64,000 nt of DNA from Pigmentiphaga sp. NML080357 (GTDB lineage: Bacteria; Pseudomonadota; Gammaproteobacteria; Burkholderiales; Burkholderiaceae_B): contig NZ_NINW01000049.1 in assembly GCF_002188465.1 (NCBI RefSeq), forward strand, positions 1 to 64,000. Reading direction: 5' to 3'. Each line of letters opens with the position of its first letter. Position 1 is the stretch's first letter. The translations under genes were made by a program, and so were the position numbers. The notes below the pieces were generated by a model. That model was not told where the DNA came from, ran no database searches, and was given only the letters and a program-made list of their open reading frames with translations. Positions 16,313 through 28,524 of the stretch are shown here, one piece after another.

Positions 16313-17239
16313 GTGAACTGGCACGGTCTGGCGACTTATCAGCGCGGCGGCAGCAAGCACCCTGGCCTGGTGGTCAACGACACCCTGTACGACCTGGCGC
16401 AGCTGGCAAGGGCCTGCGGCATGGACCCGGCCCGCGTGGCGGGGGGCATCGGCGCGCTCATCGCGGATTGGGCCGACAGCGGCCCGGTGATCGCCAGGAT
16501 GGCCGATCGCGCCGCCCGGCTCGCCGCGAGCGGCCAACTCGCCGCGGTGGAAGGCGCCACCTATGCGGTCCCCTACCAGCCCCGCCGTATCTTCGCGACG
16601 GCTTCCAATTTCTATGAACACGCCGACGAGATGGGCACGAAGCTGGCGGCGCGCAGCGAAAGCCAGCCCTACATCTTCATGAAGGCCGAGACCAGCGTGG
16701 TCGCCACCGGCGAAAACGTCCGGATGCCGTCCGAGACCAGCCGGCTCGACTGGGAAGTGGAATTGGGCGTGGTCATCGGCAAGACCTGCCGCCACGTGCA
16801 GGTGGACGACGCGCTCTCGGCCGTCGCCGCCTATACGGTCTTCAACGACATCAGCGCGCGCGACCTCAACCGCCGCACCGACTACCCGTTCACGCACGAC
16901 TGGTTCCGCGGCAAGAGCTTCGACACCTTCGGCCCCATGGGGCCATGGCTGGTACCCGCCGGCTGCATCGCCGATCCGCAGGACCTGCGCATGACGCTGG
17001 CCGTCAACGGCGAGACCATGCAGGACGGCAGCACCGCGGAAATGATCTTCTCGGTGGCCGAGCAGATCGCCTACCTGTCGCGCATCCTCACGCTGCATCC
17101 CGGCGACATGATCGCCACCGGCACGCCCGACGGGGTGGGCATGGGACGCGGGGTCTACCTGAAACCGGGGGACGCCATGGTGGCGCGCATCGAGAACATC
17201 GGCACGATCGAGAACACCGTCGTGCAGGAAACCCGGTAA
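16313..17239 (+). CDS. Fumarylacetoacetate-hydrolase family enzyme
   Basis: A 308-residue enzyme of the FAH superfamily, which cleaves or hydrates beta-keto or enol acids in aromatic catabolism. Metal ligands are visible: E148 and E150 in DWEVELGVVIG and D179 in FNDISARD. GTGTPDGVGMG-like sequence near the C-terminus (ATGTPDGVGMGR) completes the site. The start is GTG 16313 with GAGGAG about six bases upstream. It is first in an operon with a VOC protein and a Bug receptor; the substrate is unknown. Confidence 0.9.
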   Translation: MNWHGLATYQRGGSKHPGLVVNDTLYDLAQLARACGMDPARVAGGIGALIADWADSGPVIARMADRAARLAASGQLAAVEGATYAVPYQPRRIFATASNFYEHADEMGTKLAARSESQPYIFMKAETSVVATGENVRMPSETSRLDWEVELGVVIGKTCRHVQVDDALSAVAAYTVFNDISARDLNRRTDYPFTHDWFRGKSFDTFGPMGPWLVPAGCIADPQDLRMTLAVNGETMQDGSTAEMIFSVAEQIAYLSRILTLHPGDMIATGTPDGVGMGRGVYLKPGDAMVARIENIGTIENTVVQETR

Positions 17240-17303
17240 GGCGCCATGCCGCTATCCGGCCCACTACCATGCCGCCGGGCCGCGGGCCCGCAAGGAGGCA
17301 AAC

Positions 17304-17888
17304 GTGACATCCGCTGACCAGCAACCGGTCGTTCCCATCCGTACGCGCAAGCTCGGGCATCTGGTGCTGATGGTGCGCGACCTCGAGGCCTCAACGCGCT
17401 TCTATACCGAAGTCATGGGGTTGCGCGTTTCCGATCGCATCGGCGACCAGATGGTCTTCCTGCGGGCGGGCGAAGACCACCACGACCTGGCGCTGTCGCG
17501 CATACCCGAGAATGCGCCCGACCGCGATGACCTGCCGCGCTATACGCGCCCCGGCCTCGAGCATTTCTCGTACTACGTCGATTCGGTCGACGAAATGCGG
17601 CGCGCCGTGGATGTGGCCCGCCAGCTGGGCGTGACCATCGAGCGCGGCATCGGCCAGCACGGCCCGGGCGCGAACTGGTTCCTGGTGTTCAAGGACCCGG
17701 ACGGCAACAACGTCGAGATCTACACCGACATGGATCAGATTCCGCGCGACGCAAACCACCAGCCGCAGACCTGGGAACGCAACCTCGAATCGTTCGACCG
17801 GCACCGCCTCGCCCATTTCGTCGTCCAGCCGCCGGCGGCGGTGCTGGCGGCCAAGGAAGGCAAGAAGGACACAGAGAAAAAAGACTGA
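17304..17888 (+). CDS. VOC-family (glyoxalase / extradiol dioxygenase-like) protein
   Basis: A 194-residue vicinal-oxygen-chelate protein with two beta-alpha-beta-beta-beta modules. Likely metal ligands are H19 (KLGHLVLMV), the His of PGLEHFSYYV, and the Glu of NNVEIYTD. The GTG start is well supported by AAGGAGG six bases upstream. The C-terminal 35 residues are charged and lysine-rich. It lies 64 bases after the FAH gene. It may be a ring-cleavage dioxygenase feeding the FAH hydrolase, but the single-domain size does not exclude an isomerase or lyase. Confidence 0.85.
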   Translation: MTSADQQPVVPIRTRKLGHLVLMVRDLEASTRFYTEVMGLRVSDRIGDQMVFLRAGEDHHDLALSRIPENAPDRDDLPRYTRPGLEHFSYYVDSVDEMRRAVDVARQLGVTIERGIGQHGPGANWFLVFKDPDGNNVEIYTDMDQIPRDANHQPQTWERNLESFDRHRLAHFVVQPPAAVLAAKEGKKDTEKKD

Positions 17889-18091
17889 GCCCGGGCGCCG
17901 GCAGCTTCGGCCCCTCAGCCCGGAACATACGCACCCGGCGCGGAAAGCGACGCTTTCCATCGGCATCGCCGCGGCGCATTCGCGCACGCGGGAGGCCCTT
18001 TTCGCGCCCGCTTTCCGGCCGCCGGCCTCGCTCGCGCCGAACGGCGGCCTGCTCCACGACGACAATGACAACCGATGAAGGAGACAACACC

Positions 18092-19081
18092 ATGACCCCC
18101 CTCCCGCAATGGCTGCGCCGCATCTTCCCGTGCCTCGCGGCGGTCGCGATCGCAGCAGGTCCCACCGCCGCCCTGGCCGCCGACGCCTGGCCCAGCCGGC
18201 CGGTCACCATCGTGGTGCCGTTCGCCCCCGGCGGCAACACCGACATGATGGCGCGCATGATGGCCGAGCGCATGGGCAAGGCCTTCGGCAAGCCTTTCAT
18301 CGTCGACAACAAGGGCGGCGCGGCCGGCACCATCGCGGCAGAGTATGTCGCGCGCGCCCAGTCCGACGGCCACACGCTGTTCATGGCGACCATGACGCAG
18401 ATCGTCACCGCCCCCATGACCAACAAGATCCGCTACGACCCGATCCGCGATCTCGTCCCCATCATCAACGTGGGCGGCAATCCCTTCATACTGGCGGTCA
18501 ATCCGCAGCGCAACTTCCGCACCGTGACGGACCTCGTCAACTATGCCAAGGCCAACCCCGGCAAGCTGAACGTGGGCCATGGCGGCAACGGCACGCTCAC
18601 GCACCTGTCGGCGCTGCTGTTCCTCAGCCGCGTCGGCGTGACCGCCACCACGGTTCCCTACCGGGGCGGCGCGCCGGCCTTGGCCGACGTGCTGGCCGGA
18701 CAGATCGACATGTACAGCGCCAGCGTCTCGGAAGTCATGTCCTACGCCAAGACGCCCGAGAAACTCACGCTGCTGGCGGTCTCCAGCGACAAACGCCTGC
18801 CGCAGCTGCCTTCGGTGCCCACCATCGCGGAAACCTACCCGGGCCACGAGGTCGACACCTGGAACGGACTGATGGGCCCCGCCGGCATACCCAGGGACGT
18901 GATCGCCAAACTGGCCGAAGAAGGCCGCAAGATGATCAACGAGCCCGCCTTCCGCGCGCAGCTCGAGAACGCCGGCATCACGCCGCTGGGCGAGATGCCC
19001 GACATGTTTGCCGCCCGCATCAAGGCGGAGACGGCCAAGTGGAAGCCGGTCGTCGAGGCGGCGGGCATCAGGCCGGAATAG
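18092..19081 (+). CDS. Bug/TctC-family solute receptor
   Basis: A 329-residue receptor with signal peptide (ending ALA-AD near residue 30) and Bug motifs: VTIVVPFAPGGNTDMMARMM, KPFIVDNKGGAAGTIAAEY, VPYRGGAPALADVLAGQ. ATG 18092 follows GAAGGAG. A 203-base gap separates it from the VOC gene, so it may have its own promoter, but it is co-oriented and probably serves the same pathway. That gap shows no other recognisable feature. Confidence 0.92.
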   Translation: MTPLPQWLRRIFPCLAAVAIAAGPTAALAADAWPSRPVTIVVPFAPGGNTDMMARMMAERMGKAFGKPFIVDNKGGAAGTIAAEYVARAQSDGHTLFMATMTQIVTAPMTNKIRYDPIRDLVPIINVGGNPFILAVNPQRNFRTVTDLVNYAKANPGKLNVGHGGNGTLTHLSALLFLSRVGVTATTVPYRGGAPALADVLAGQIDMYSASVSEVMSYAKTPEKLTLLAVSSDKRLPQLPSVPTIAETYPGHEVDTWNGLMGPAGIPRDVIAKLAEEGRKMINEPAFRAQLENAGITPLGEMPDMFAARIKAETAKWKPVVEAAGIRPE

Positions 19082-19130
19082 ACGGCCGCCACCGCCCCAA
19101 CGGGAGACGTCCGGTAGCGAGCGGGGGCGG

Positions 19131-19694
19131 TCAGCCGGCGAATCCGCCCTGGTCGAGAAACGCCTGTTCCTGCGGCGTCATGCGCCGCCCCAGCAGGGGA
19201 TTGCGATGCGGAAAGCGGCCGAACCGTTCGATGATGTCGGCATGCCCCTGCGCATGGTCGACCCAGGGATGGCCAAGCCGCCGATTCAGGCGGACCGACA
19301 GACGCTGGTCCGCCAGGTCTTCCGAATGGGCGAACGGCAGATAGAAGAACAGCCGCAGCGCGGATTCGACCTGGCCGTCCAGGCCCCGGTCGACCGCCAG
19401 GCGCGCAATCCGCCGGGCCTGCGCATCGGTGCCGTACATCCGGGCCGTGCCGCGGAAAGCGTTGCGCGGGAACTGGTCCAGCAGGATCAGCAGCGCCAGC
19501 GCGCCTTCGGCCGTAGCCGCCCAGTCGTCGCATTCGCCGCGCGCCGCGGCTTCATGCAAGTCCAGGAAGCGTTCCCGGAAAGCGCGGTCGAACGCAGGCG
19601 ATTGCCCGAACCAGCCGGCCATGCCCGCGTCGCGCCAGAAGCGGACGACGTCCCGGGCCGGGCCGAGGGGATGCTTGCCCGAAGAGGCGGTCAT
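19131..19694 (-). CDS. DUF924-family protein
   Basis: A 187-residue helical protein of the DUF924 (TPR-like superfamily) family: VVRFWRDAGMAGWFGQSPAF near the start, then LILLDQFPRNAFRGTARMYG and FFYLPFAHSEDLADQ. The function is unknown. Its ATG overlaps the stop of the upstream small membrane protein (ATGA), so the two are translationally coupled. Confidence 0.88.
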   Translation of the reverse strand: MTASSGKHPLGPARDVVRFWRDAGMAGWFGQSPAFDRAFRERFLDLHEAAARGECDDWAATAEGALALLILLDQFPRNAFRGTARMYGTDAQARRIARLAVDRGLDGQVESALRLFFYLPFAHSEDLADQRLSVRLNRRLGHPWVDHAQGHADIIERFGRFPHRNPLLGRRMTPQEQAFLDQGGFAG

Positions 19695-19942
19695 CCGCGC
19701 CGCGCCCACCACCAGAGTCCCCAGGCCACCAGCGCCGGGATGCCGAAGAGCGCCGCATGGATGGGGAGTTCCTCGGCCAGCGTATAGCCGTGGGACAATC
19801 CGACGCGCAAATTCCATGCGCACGCCGCCAGCCAGGCCAGCGTGAAAAGTCCCGCGGCCCAGGTGCGATGGGGCGCGGGGACCAGACGCATTAGCGCGAT
19901 GGCCAGGATCAGTCCGATTGCGATGATGATCAGGGTACGCAT
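19691..19942 (-). CDS. Small membrane protein
   Basis: An 83-residue protein with three probable membrane segments: TLIIIAIGLILAIALMRLV, WAAGLFTLAWLAACAWNLRV and IHAALFGIPALVAWGLWWWA. The ATG at 19942 gives a start directly before the first segment. No family is recognised. It is coupled to the DUF924 gene by a four-base overlap. Confidence 0.68.
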   Translation of the reverse strand: MRTLIIIAIGLILAIALMRLVPAPHRTWAAGLFTLAWLAACAWNLRVGLSHGYTLAEELPIHAALFGIPALVAWGLWWWARRG

Positions 19943-20051
19943 GGTGGCCTCACTCGGGAGCTTCAGCATAGGGCAGCCGGCCGGGGCGGATAAGTCCCCG
20001 GCTTCTGGATGGATTATCCAGGATGGCGATCCAATCCACGAGTCCCGGCTG

Positions 20052-21704
20052 CTACGCGAACTTCGCCTCCACGCCCGGCGCCGGCGTGGCGCCGAACCCG
20101 CCGCGCCGCACCACGGCCTCGCGGCCGCCATGGGCTTCGATCAGCGCGTGCTGGTCGGCCTTTGCGACACGGTCCTGCGCCTCGGGATCGACGATCCGCC
20201 GCAGCGAGGCGATCAGATCATCCACGACATGCGCGTGCCGCCCTCCCGGCACGAGATCGGTTCGCTCCTCGGGATCCGCGACCAGGTCGAACAACTGGGG
20301 AGCCATGTCCACGTAATAGATCAGCTTCCACCGGTCCTGCCGCAGCATGTAGGCGCCGGTGACCGCGCCCGCCGCATGGTATTCGGAGAAGACCGGCCGG
20401 GCCGGGTCGTCCGGCGCCTGCGCCAGTTCGACCAGGGAGCGCCCCGGCAGGTCGACGGGCGCCTGGATCCCCATCCATGCCAGCAGGGTCGCGCCCACGT
20501 CCACCAGGGAAACGTGCGTGCCGACCACCTTGCGCGTGGCGTGGCCCGGCGCGCGCAGCAGCATGGGCACGCGCGCCGCTTCCTCGTACAGCGTGGACTT
20601 GCCCCACAAGGCCCGCGCGCCCATGTTGTCGCCATGATCGCTGGTGTAGATGACGAGCGCCTCGTCGGCCAGCCCGGACTCGTCGATGGCCCGGCAGATC
20701 TGGGCGAAGTGCCAGTCCATGAAGGAACACAGGCCGCCGTAGCTCAACAGGGCGCGGCGCCGCAGTTCGTCGTCGAAGAAGCTGTCGTGCGGAAAACAGG
20801 TCCGCAGCGCGGCGATCCAGGGATGGTCCGCGCGGTCGGCGGCCCGCGCCAGCTTGGGCAGGGGGATGTCGGCCAGCCGATAGCCCGATGCGAATTCTTC
20901 CGGGGCGATGAGCGGGAAATGGGGCGCCACGAACGAGGCGAACAGGACCCAGCCGTCATCCTGGGCATGCTCGCGTATCCATTGCGTCGATGCCTGCGCG
21001 ATGGCCCGGTCGTACCGGGTGTAGCTGCTTTCGCCGATGCCTATCTCCTCGGCCAGCGCGCGGGTCTTGTGCCGCACTGGCAGCGGATCGCGCACCGCCC
21101 CCAGCAGGTCACCCACGCCGTTCACCACGTGCATGGGCAGGATCTGGCGGGTGAAGCCGGTATCGTCGGTCTCGTTGCGAAAGTGCAGCTTGCCGATGGA
21201 CGTGACGTCCACGCCGGCATCGCGCAGTCGATGGGTCCAGCCCGGCATCTGGCCGGTATAGGGCAGGGAACTGGCGGGGCCGGCGGACTGGGCGACCAGC
21301 ACGTTGGGCGCGCCGCCTATCATCGCGATGTGCGTGAAATCGCCCACCGGATCATAGGGTACCTTGCGCACCGCGGGCAGGGTGCCGTGCGTGCTGACGT
21401 AACCGATCATCAGGTTGTAGCCGTCGGGCTCGGCGCGAGCCGTCGCCTGGCTCGCGATCTGCCCGCCCGCCCCGCCCTGGTTCTCGACCACCCACGGCTG
21501 CCTCATGCCTCGCGACAACTGGTCCGCCACGACGCGGGCGATCATGTCAGTGCCGCCGCCGGCGCTGACCGGTACCAGCAGGCGGATCGGGCGCGAGGGA
21601 TAAGACTGGGCCAGCGCGCAAGCCGGCATCAGCCCGGCCACCGCGGCGGATCGTGCGGCCGTGGCCAGGACGCGGCGCCGGCCCGCATCGGTATGTTGTG
21701 TCAT
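20052..21704 (-). pseudogene. Chimeric ORF: Bug receptor N-terminus fused in frame to sulfatase C-terminus
   Basis: A 550-residue frame starting at ATG 21704 (GGAGGAGA upstream). Residues 1 to about 140 are a Bug receptor: signal peptide, IRLLVPVSAGGGTDMIARVV, QPWVVENQGGAGGQ, PDGYNLMIG. From about residue 147 (LPYTGQMPGWTHRL) to the end it is a sulfatase / choline-sulfatase-like enzyme: SIGKLHFRN, FVAPHFPLI, IYTSDHGDNMG (D356, H357), RQDRWKLIYYVD. The sulfatase start with the Cys/Ser-x-Pro-x-Arg nucleophile and first metal aspartates is absent, and the last 60% of Bug is absent. The simplest reading is a deletion joining two neighbouring genes. The product is unlikely to be an active receptor or sulfatase. 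Confidence 0.85.
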
Positions 21705-21785
21705 TTCTCCTCCCGCCGCGGCCTGACATACCCCGGATTGCCGGGCAGTCTAATCAGCGCAGCGGGGGCGCGGAAGTACAATTCC

Positions 21786-21802
21786 TTTAGAGCTTTTCTA
21801 AA
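21786..21802. promoter_or_regulatory. LysR-type operator upstream of lysR
   Basis: TTTAGA (21786-21791) and TCTAAA (21797-21802) form an inverted repeat around a 5-base centre in the 132-base divergent gap between the chimeric ORF and lysR. The T-N11-A pattern fits a LysR box. Confidence 0.55.
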
Positions 21803-21836
21803 AAAAATGGATAGCGGCCGAGCCTGGAGACGCTGC

Positions 21837-22751
21837 GTGGCACTCAATCTCGATCATCTGCGCGCGTTCCTGGTGGTGGTGGAAGAAGGCAGCATCAATC
21901 GCGCGGCCGCCCGCCTGCTGCGCGCCCAGCCCGCGGTAGGGCGGCAGATCCGGCTGCTGGAGGAATCGCTGGGCACGCCGCTGCTGGAACGCTCGTCCAG
22001 CGGCGTGCAGCCCACGAATGCGGGGGAACAGCTCATTGCCCATGCGCGGCGCATCTTCCGCGACGTGGCCGAGGCGGAAGCGGCCATGGCGCGCGTCGCC
22101 ACGGAACCGGCCGGCGACCTGGCCGTGGCCATTCCCACCTCGCTGGCCGACCAGCTCGGGCCCGTCCTGTTCGGCGCCATGCGCGACCGCCATCCGCTGG
22201 TGCGGTTGACGCTGCTGGAAGGAGACAGCCACGCCATCACGAAATGGATGGCGGGCAACGAGGCCGACATCGGCGTGCTGCCCGAAGGCAGTTCGGACAC
22301 GAGCCTGCATGCGGTCGAATGCGGACGGCAGGTGTTCTGCTTCTGCGGTCCGGCGGACGGTTTCCCGGCGCTGCCCGCGTCCATGCCGCTGGGGGATGCG
22401 TTGTCGTATCCGCTGGCCTTGTCCATTGCGCCGAACCGGCTGCGACGGCTGGTCGATAGCGCCGCGGCAGGCATAGGGCGCGAAGTGCGTCCCGTGCTGA
22501 ACGCCAGTTCCAGCCATTTGATCACCGCGCTGATGCGGCACGGGGACCTTTATACGATCCGGCCCCGCATCGGCCCGGTCCCGGCCGTGGTGGACGGCAT
22601 CGCCTTCATCCCGATTGCGGAACCGGCCATCCAGCGCGGCGTCAGCATCGTGTGGAGTACCGCGCGGCCGTTGAGTCCCGCAGGGGAGGCGGCGCGCGCC
22701 ACGCTGGAGGAATTGCTGCGCGGCATGGACGACGCCCGGGCGCCAAACTGA
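21837..22751 (+). CDS. LysR-family transcriptional regulator
   Basis: A 304-residue regulator: winged helix [20 protein letters not shown] and [17 protein letters not shown], then a periplasmic-binding-like effector domain. GTG 21837 is chosen because GGAG lies eight bases upstream and it gives the standard LysR N-terminus; an in-frame ATG at 21807 would add ten residues. It is divergent from the chimeric Bug-sulfatase ORF, so its original target operon is now partly deleted. Confidence 0.9.
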   Translation: MALNLDHLRAFLVVVEEGSINRAAARLLRAQPAVGRQIRLLEESLGTPLLERSSSGVQPTNAGEQLIAHARRIFRDVAEAEAAMARVATEPAGDLAVAIPTSLADQLGPVLFGAMRDRHPLVRLTLLEGDSHAITKWMAGNEADIGVLPEGSSDTSLHAVECGRQVFCFCGPADGFPALPASMPLGDALSYPLALSIAPNRLRRLVDSAAAGIGREVRPVLNASSSHLITALMRHGDLYTIRPRIGPVPAVVDGIAFIPIAEPAIQRGVSIVWSTARPLSPAGEAARATLEELLRGMDDARAPN

Positions 22752-22768
22752 ACATCCTGGCGCCCGGG
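22735..22768. terminator. Convergent hairpin between lysR and gyrB
   Basis: CCCGGGCGCCA (22735-22745) and TGGCGCCCGGG (22758-22768) make a perfect 11-bp stem with a 12-base loop at the converging 3' ends of lysR and gyrB. There is no run of T, so it may slow or end transcription in both directions without being a classical intrinsic terminator. Confidence 0.5.
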
Positions 22769-22778
22769 TCCGCCGCCC

Positions 22779-25346
<2,568 letters not shown>

Positions 25347-25358
25347 CTAAAGCGTTGA

Positions 25359-25447
25359 AGGGCCCACCCCCTTGCGGCCTACGGCCGCCCCCCTCGAGGG
25401 GGCGCGCGCAGCGCGAGGGGGTGGGCTTCCCTTGCGCGTAGGGGGGG
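25359..25447. repeat. GC-rich dispersed repeat, copy A
   Basis: The gap between gyrB and dnaN consists largely of this repeat: a GGCCCACCCCCT start, a CCCCCTCGAGGGGG core and an AGGGGGTGGGC end, able to fold into strong hairpins. Three relatives lie at 29602, 29800 and 31644. It sits immediately after the dnaN stop. Confidence 0.8.
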
Positions 25448-26554
25448 TCAAATCCTCATCGGCATCACGACATATTTGAAGTCCGCGTTGTCGGGCAGGG
25501 TGATCAGCGCCGAGGAGTTGGCATCGCCCACGCTCCACTGCACCGTTTCCGCCTTCAGGTTGCCCAGCACGTCGAGCAGGTAGCTCACGTTGAAGCCGAT
25601 GTCCAGGGGGTCGAAACCGAAGTCGATCTCGAGTTCTTCCTGGGCCTCTTCCTGCTCCGCGTTGCTGGCGGAAATCTTGAGCACGTGATCGGCCATCTGC
25701 ATCCGCACACCCTTGAACTTGTCGGTGGTCAGGATGGCCGCGCGCTGCAGGCTGCGCTGCAACGCTTCGCGGGCTATCGGGAAATGCTTGGTATAGCCCT
25801 GCGGGATGACCCGCTGGTAATCGGGGAACTTGCCTTCGACCAGCTTGGAGATCAGCTCCACGTCGCCGAACACGAACTTGATCTGGTTGGCCGCGACCGA
25901 GATCTCGATGGGATCTTCGCTGTCCTCCAGCAGGCGCAGCAGTTCCAGCACGGTCTTGCGCGGAACGATGACTTCCTGCTTGGGCGCGTCCGCGTCGATG
26001 GCGACCGCGCAATAGGCCAGGCGGTGGCCGTCGGTGGCCACGCAGCGCACGTTGTTGCCGTCCAGGACCAGCAGCATGCCGTTCAGGTAGTAGCGGATGT
26101 CCTGCTGGGCCATCGCGAAATGGACCATGTTCAGGAGGTGCTTGAACGACTTCTGCGTCATCGTGAGCGAGGCGTTCCACGAAGCGGGCTGCGCCACGGT
26201 CGGGAACTCTTCGGCCGCCAGGGTCTGCAGCGCGAAGCGGCTCTTGCCGGACTGGACCGACAGCTTCTTGTTGGCCAGCGACAAGGCCACGTCGCCGGTA
26301 TCGGGAAGGGCGCGCAGGATGTCGAGCAGTTTGCGAGCTGCCACCGTGGTGGATTCAGACGCATCACCCACGCCGAAATCGGCATGGGTGGTGATCTGAA
26401 CCTCGATGTCGGTAGAAACGAACGACACGCGGTTGCCTTCCTTGCGCAACAGGATGTTGGCGAGGATGGGCAGGGTGTGCCGCCGTTCCACGATGCCTGA
26501 AACGGTCGCGAGCGGCTTGAGCAACGCGTCGCGTGAGGCTTTGACCAATTGCAT
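25448..26554 (-). CDS. dnaN: DNA polymerase III beta subunit (sliding clamp)
   Basis: A 368-residue ring-forming clamp that tethers the replicative polymerase to DNA. It has the three-fold repeated clamp domain; the start MQLVKASRDALLKPLATVSG and the C-terminal ALITLPDNADFKYVVMPMRI are characteristic. ATG 26554 is preceded by GAAGGA. It lies 241 bases downstream of dnaA and upstream of gyrB. Confidence 0.97.
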   Translation of the reverse strand: MQLVKASRDALLKPLATVSGIVERRHTLPILANILLRKEGNRVSFVSTDIEVQITTHADFGVGDASESTTVAARKLLDILRALPDTGDVALSLANKKLSVQSGKSRFALQTLAAEEFPTVAQPASWNASLTMTQKSFKHLLNMVHFAMAQQDIRYYLNGMLLVLDGNNVRCVATDGHRLAYCAVAIDADAPKQEVIVPRKTVLELLRLLEDSEDPIEISVAANQIKFVFGDVELISKLVEGKFPDYQRVIPQGYTKHFPIAREALQRSLQRAAILTTDKFKGVRMQMADHVLKISASNAEQEEAQEELEIDFGFDPLDIGFNVSYLLDVLGNLKAETVQWSVGDANSSALITLPDNADFKYVVMPMRI

Positions 26555-26592
26555 ATCCAATCCTTCTTTGGGTTGGTAGTTAATAGGACCCT

Positions 26593-26601
26593 GTGAATAA
26601 C
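26593..26601 (-). promoter_or_regulatory. DnaA box (TTATTCACA) in the dnaA-dnaN gap
   Basis: A perfect match to TTATNCACA on the minus strand, within an AT-rich gap between dnaA and dnaN that also has TTGTCCACA at 26746-26754 and two weaker TTGTCC sites. It is either part of the origin or autoregulatory. Confidence 0.6.
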
Positions 26602-26745
26602 TGGAACTTCTTCAAAAAAACATTATAAATCAAGAACTTGTCCAGTTTTTTGGATGGTGGAGAACCGGGTGGAGCATATCGCATAACCATGAACAACCTT
26701 CGATCGAAAAAAAAGGCGTCGAGTTGTCCGGAAATGCCCCAAGGC

Positions 26746-26754
26746 TTGTCCACA
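26746..26754 (+). promoter_or_regulatory. DnaA box variant (TTGTCCACA)
   Basis: One mismatch from the TTATCCACA consensus. With the box at 26593-26601 it forms a small cluster in the 241-base dnaA-dnaN gap, whose AT content is clearly above that of its neighbours. Confidence 0.5.
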
Positions 26755-26795
26755 ATCCAATGCACAGGTCCCGGCTGAAATTCGTCGTCGGTTCG

Positions 26796-28307
26796 TCATC
26801 CTTTCAAGGTTTGCTCGAGCACGTGCAGCGAATGATTCAGCTCGGCCTGCTTGGCGCGCGATTCGGAGATCTTGCGCACCGCGTGCAGCACCGTGGTGTG
26901 GTCGCGTCCGCCGAAGAGCTCGCCGATCTCGGGCAGGCTCTTCTGGGTGAGCTCCTTGGCCAGGTACATGGCAATCTGGCGCGGCAAGGCGATGTTGGCC
27001 GGCCGCCGCTTGGAGTACATGTCCGCGACCTTGATCTTGTAGAAGTCGGCGACGGTCTTCTGGATGTTCTCGACCGTGATCTGGCCGTTGGACACCGACA
27101 GCAGGTCCTTCAGGGCGTCCTTGCACACGTCCACGGTAATAGACCGGCCGTGGAACTTGGCATAGGCCAGGACCTTGCGCAACGCGCCTTCGAGCTCGCG
27201 CACGTTGCTGCGCAGGTGCTTGGCGATGAAGAAGGCCACCTCTTCGGGCAGGTGCACGCCCTCGGTTTCCGCCTTCTTCAGCAGGATGGCCACCCGCATT
27301 TCCAGCTCGGGCGGCTCGATCGCGCAGGTCAGGCCCGAATCGAAGCGGGAGATGAGCCGGTCGTCGATGCCGGACAGTTCCTTCGGATAGGTGTCGCTGG
27401 TGATGATGATCTGCTTGCGCAGCGCCACCAGGGCCTCGAAGGCATAGAAGAATTCTTCCTGCGTGCGGTTTTTGCCCGAGAAAAACTGGATGTCGTCGAT
27501 CAGCAGCAGGTCGAGCGAATGGTAGTAGCGCTTGAAATCGTCGAAGGCCTTGCGCTGGTAGGATTTGACCACGTCCGACACGAACTGCTCGGCGTGGATG
27601 TAGCGCACGCGGGCGGCGGCGTTCTCGGCCATCATGGAATTGCCGATGGCATGGATCAGGTGGGTCTTGCCCAGCCCCACGCCGCCGTAGAGGAACAGCG
27701 GGTTGTACGAGGTGCCGGGGTTCTCGGCCACCTGGAGGGCGGCGGCGCGGGCCAGCTGGTTGGCCTTGCCGGTGACGAAATTCTCGAACGTGAGCTCGAC
27801 GTTCAGCCGCGAGCGCTCGTAGATGCCGGTGGCCTCGCTCGCCTCGGCCTTGGGGGCACGCGGGGCGGGACGGGGCGACTCGGACGCCTTCTGGGCCGCT
27901 CGGGCGGCGGCCGACTGCGCGGTGGAGACCGGGTCGCCGGGAAAGCCAGGGGGAATCTGCGCGGACGGACGCGGTGCGGCATGCCCGTTGGCGCCGTGGC
28001 CATTGCCGTTGTCGGCCGGCGCCGCCGGCGGGGCGGGCGGACGCAATGGCACGGCCATGCGCGGCGCATCCAGTTCGAACTTCACCTGCACCGGGCGCTG
28101 GAACCACTGCGCCGCGAGAGATTCGATACGGCCGGAAAAATTGCTGCGCACCCAGTCCAGCTTGAAACGATTGGGCGCCGCGACCCGAAGCACCGATTCA
28201 GCCTCGTCGAAGGCAAGCGGTACAAGGGGGCGTATCCAGGCGCTGTATTGCTGAGGAGTGAGTTCCTGCTCCAGCGTCCGGGCGCAGTTTTGCCAAAAAT
28301 CTTCCAT
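26796..28307 (-). CDS. dnaA: Chromosomal replication initiator DnaA
   Basis: A 503-residue initiator that opens oriC. Domain I is at the N-terminus ([20 protein letters not shown]). A long, Pro/Ala-rich domain II linker spans about residues 81-165. Domain III is an AAA+ module with Walker A GGVGLGKT at 208-215 and LLLIDDIQF. Domain IV is the DNA-binding part with the signature [19 protein letters not shown] 28307 gives the conserved N-terminus; an upstream in-frame start would add eleven atypical residues. Confidence 0.97.
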   Translation of the reverse strand: MEDFWQNCARTLEQELTPQQYSAWIRPLVPLAFDEAESVLRVAAPNRFKLDWVRSNFSGRIESLAAQWFQRPVQVKFELDAPRMAVPLRPPAPPAAPADNGNGHGANGHAAPRPSAQIPPGFPGDPVSTAQSAAARAAQKASESPRPAPRAPKAEASEATGIYERSRLNVELTFENFVTGKANQLARAAALQVAENPGTSYNPLFLYGGVGLGKTHLIHAIGNSMMAENAAARVRYIHAEQFVSDVVKSYQRKAFDDFKRYYHSLDLLLIDDIQFFSGKNRTQEEFFYAFEALVALRKQIIITSDTYPKELSGIDDRLISRFDSGLTCAIEPPELEMRVAILLKKAETEGVHLPEEVAFFIAKHLRSNVRELEGALRKVLAYAKFHGRSITVDVCKDALKDLLSVSNGQITVENIQKTVADFYKIKVADMYSKRRPANIALPRQIAMYLAKELTQKSLPEIGELFGGRDHTTVLHAVRKISESRAKQAELNHSLHVLEQTLKG

Positions 28308-28411
28308 GAATCTCGCTAAAAAAGACCGGTGCACCCACACAGGACAGGGGGTGCAGAGGATGTTCTATAGGCCGGTCCCGAAACCACCAATTCTACTCCT
28401 CCGGGCGCGAG

Positions 28412-28420
28412 TTATCCACA
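28412..28420 (+). promoter_or_regulatory. Consensus DnaA box upstream of dnaA
   Basis: TTATCCACA, a perfect match to the high-affinity R1-type box, 105 bases upstream of the dnaA start. It fits dnaA autoregulation or origin function. Confidence 0.7.
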
Positions 28421-28499
28421 GGCGCGACAGGGAAACCCATCCGCTGGGTAGCGCTAACTGATTGACAACATTGAATTTATTTGACAGTATGGAGGGCTT

Positions 28500-28524
28500 T
28501 CCGAATTTCAGGACGAAATTCGGA
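28500..28524. promoter_or_regulatory. Perfect inverted repeat upstream of rpmH
   Basis: TCCGAATTTC (28500-28509) and GAAATTCGGA (28515-28524) are exact complements around a 5-base centre. It lies between the TTGACA hexamers and rpmH. It may be a regulator site or a transcript hairpin in the rpmH leader; no known factor is assigned. Confidence 0.5.

Noticed and set aside
19091..19131. ACCGCCCC / GGGGCGGT hairpin after a Bug gene as a terminator
   Set aside because: The loop is about 25 bases and there is no T run; chance pairing in GC-rich DNA is likely.
19842..21780. Plus-strand frame running into the lysR gene at 21837
   Set aside because: The part before lysR is antisense to the Bug-sulfatase chimera; the LysR domain starts at about 21837 with its own ribosome-binding site.
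26580..26765. 61-codon frame in the dnaA-dnaN gap
   Set aside because: It lies in AT-rich DNA with DnaA boxes and has no family or start signal.
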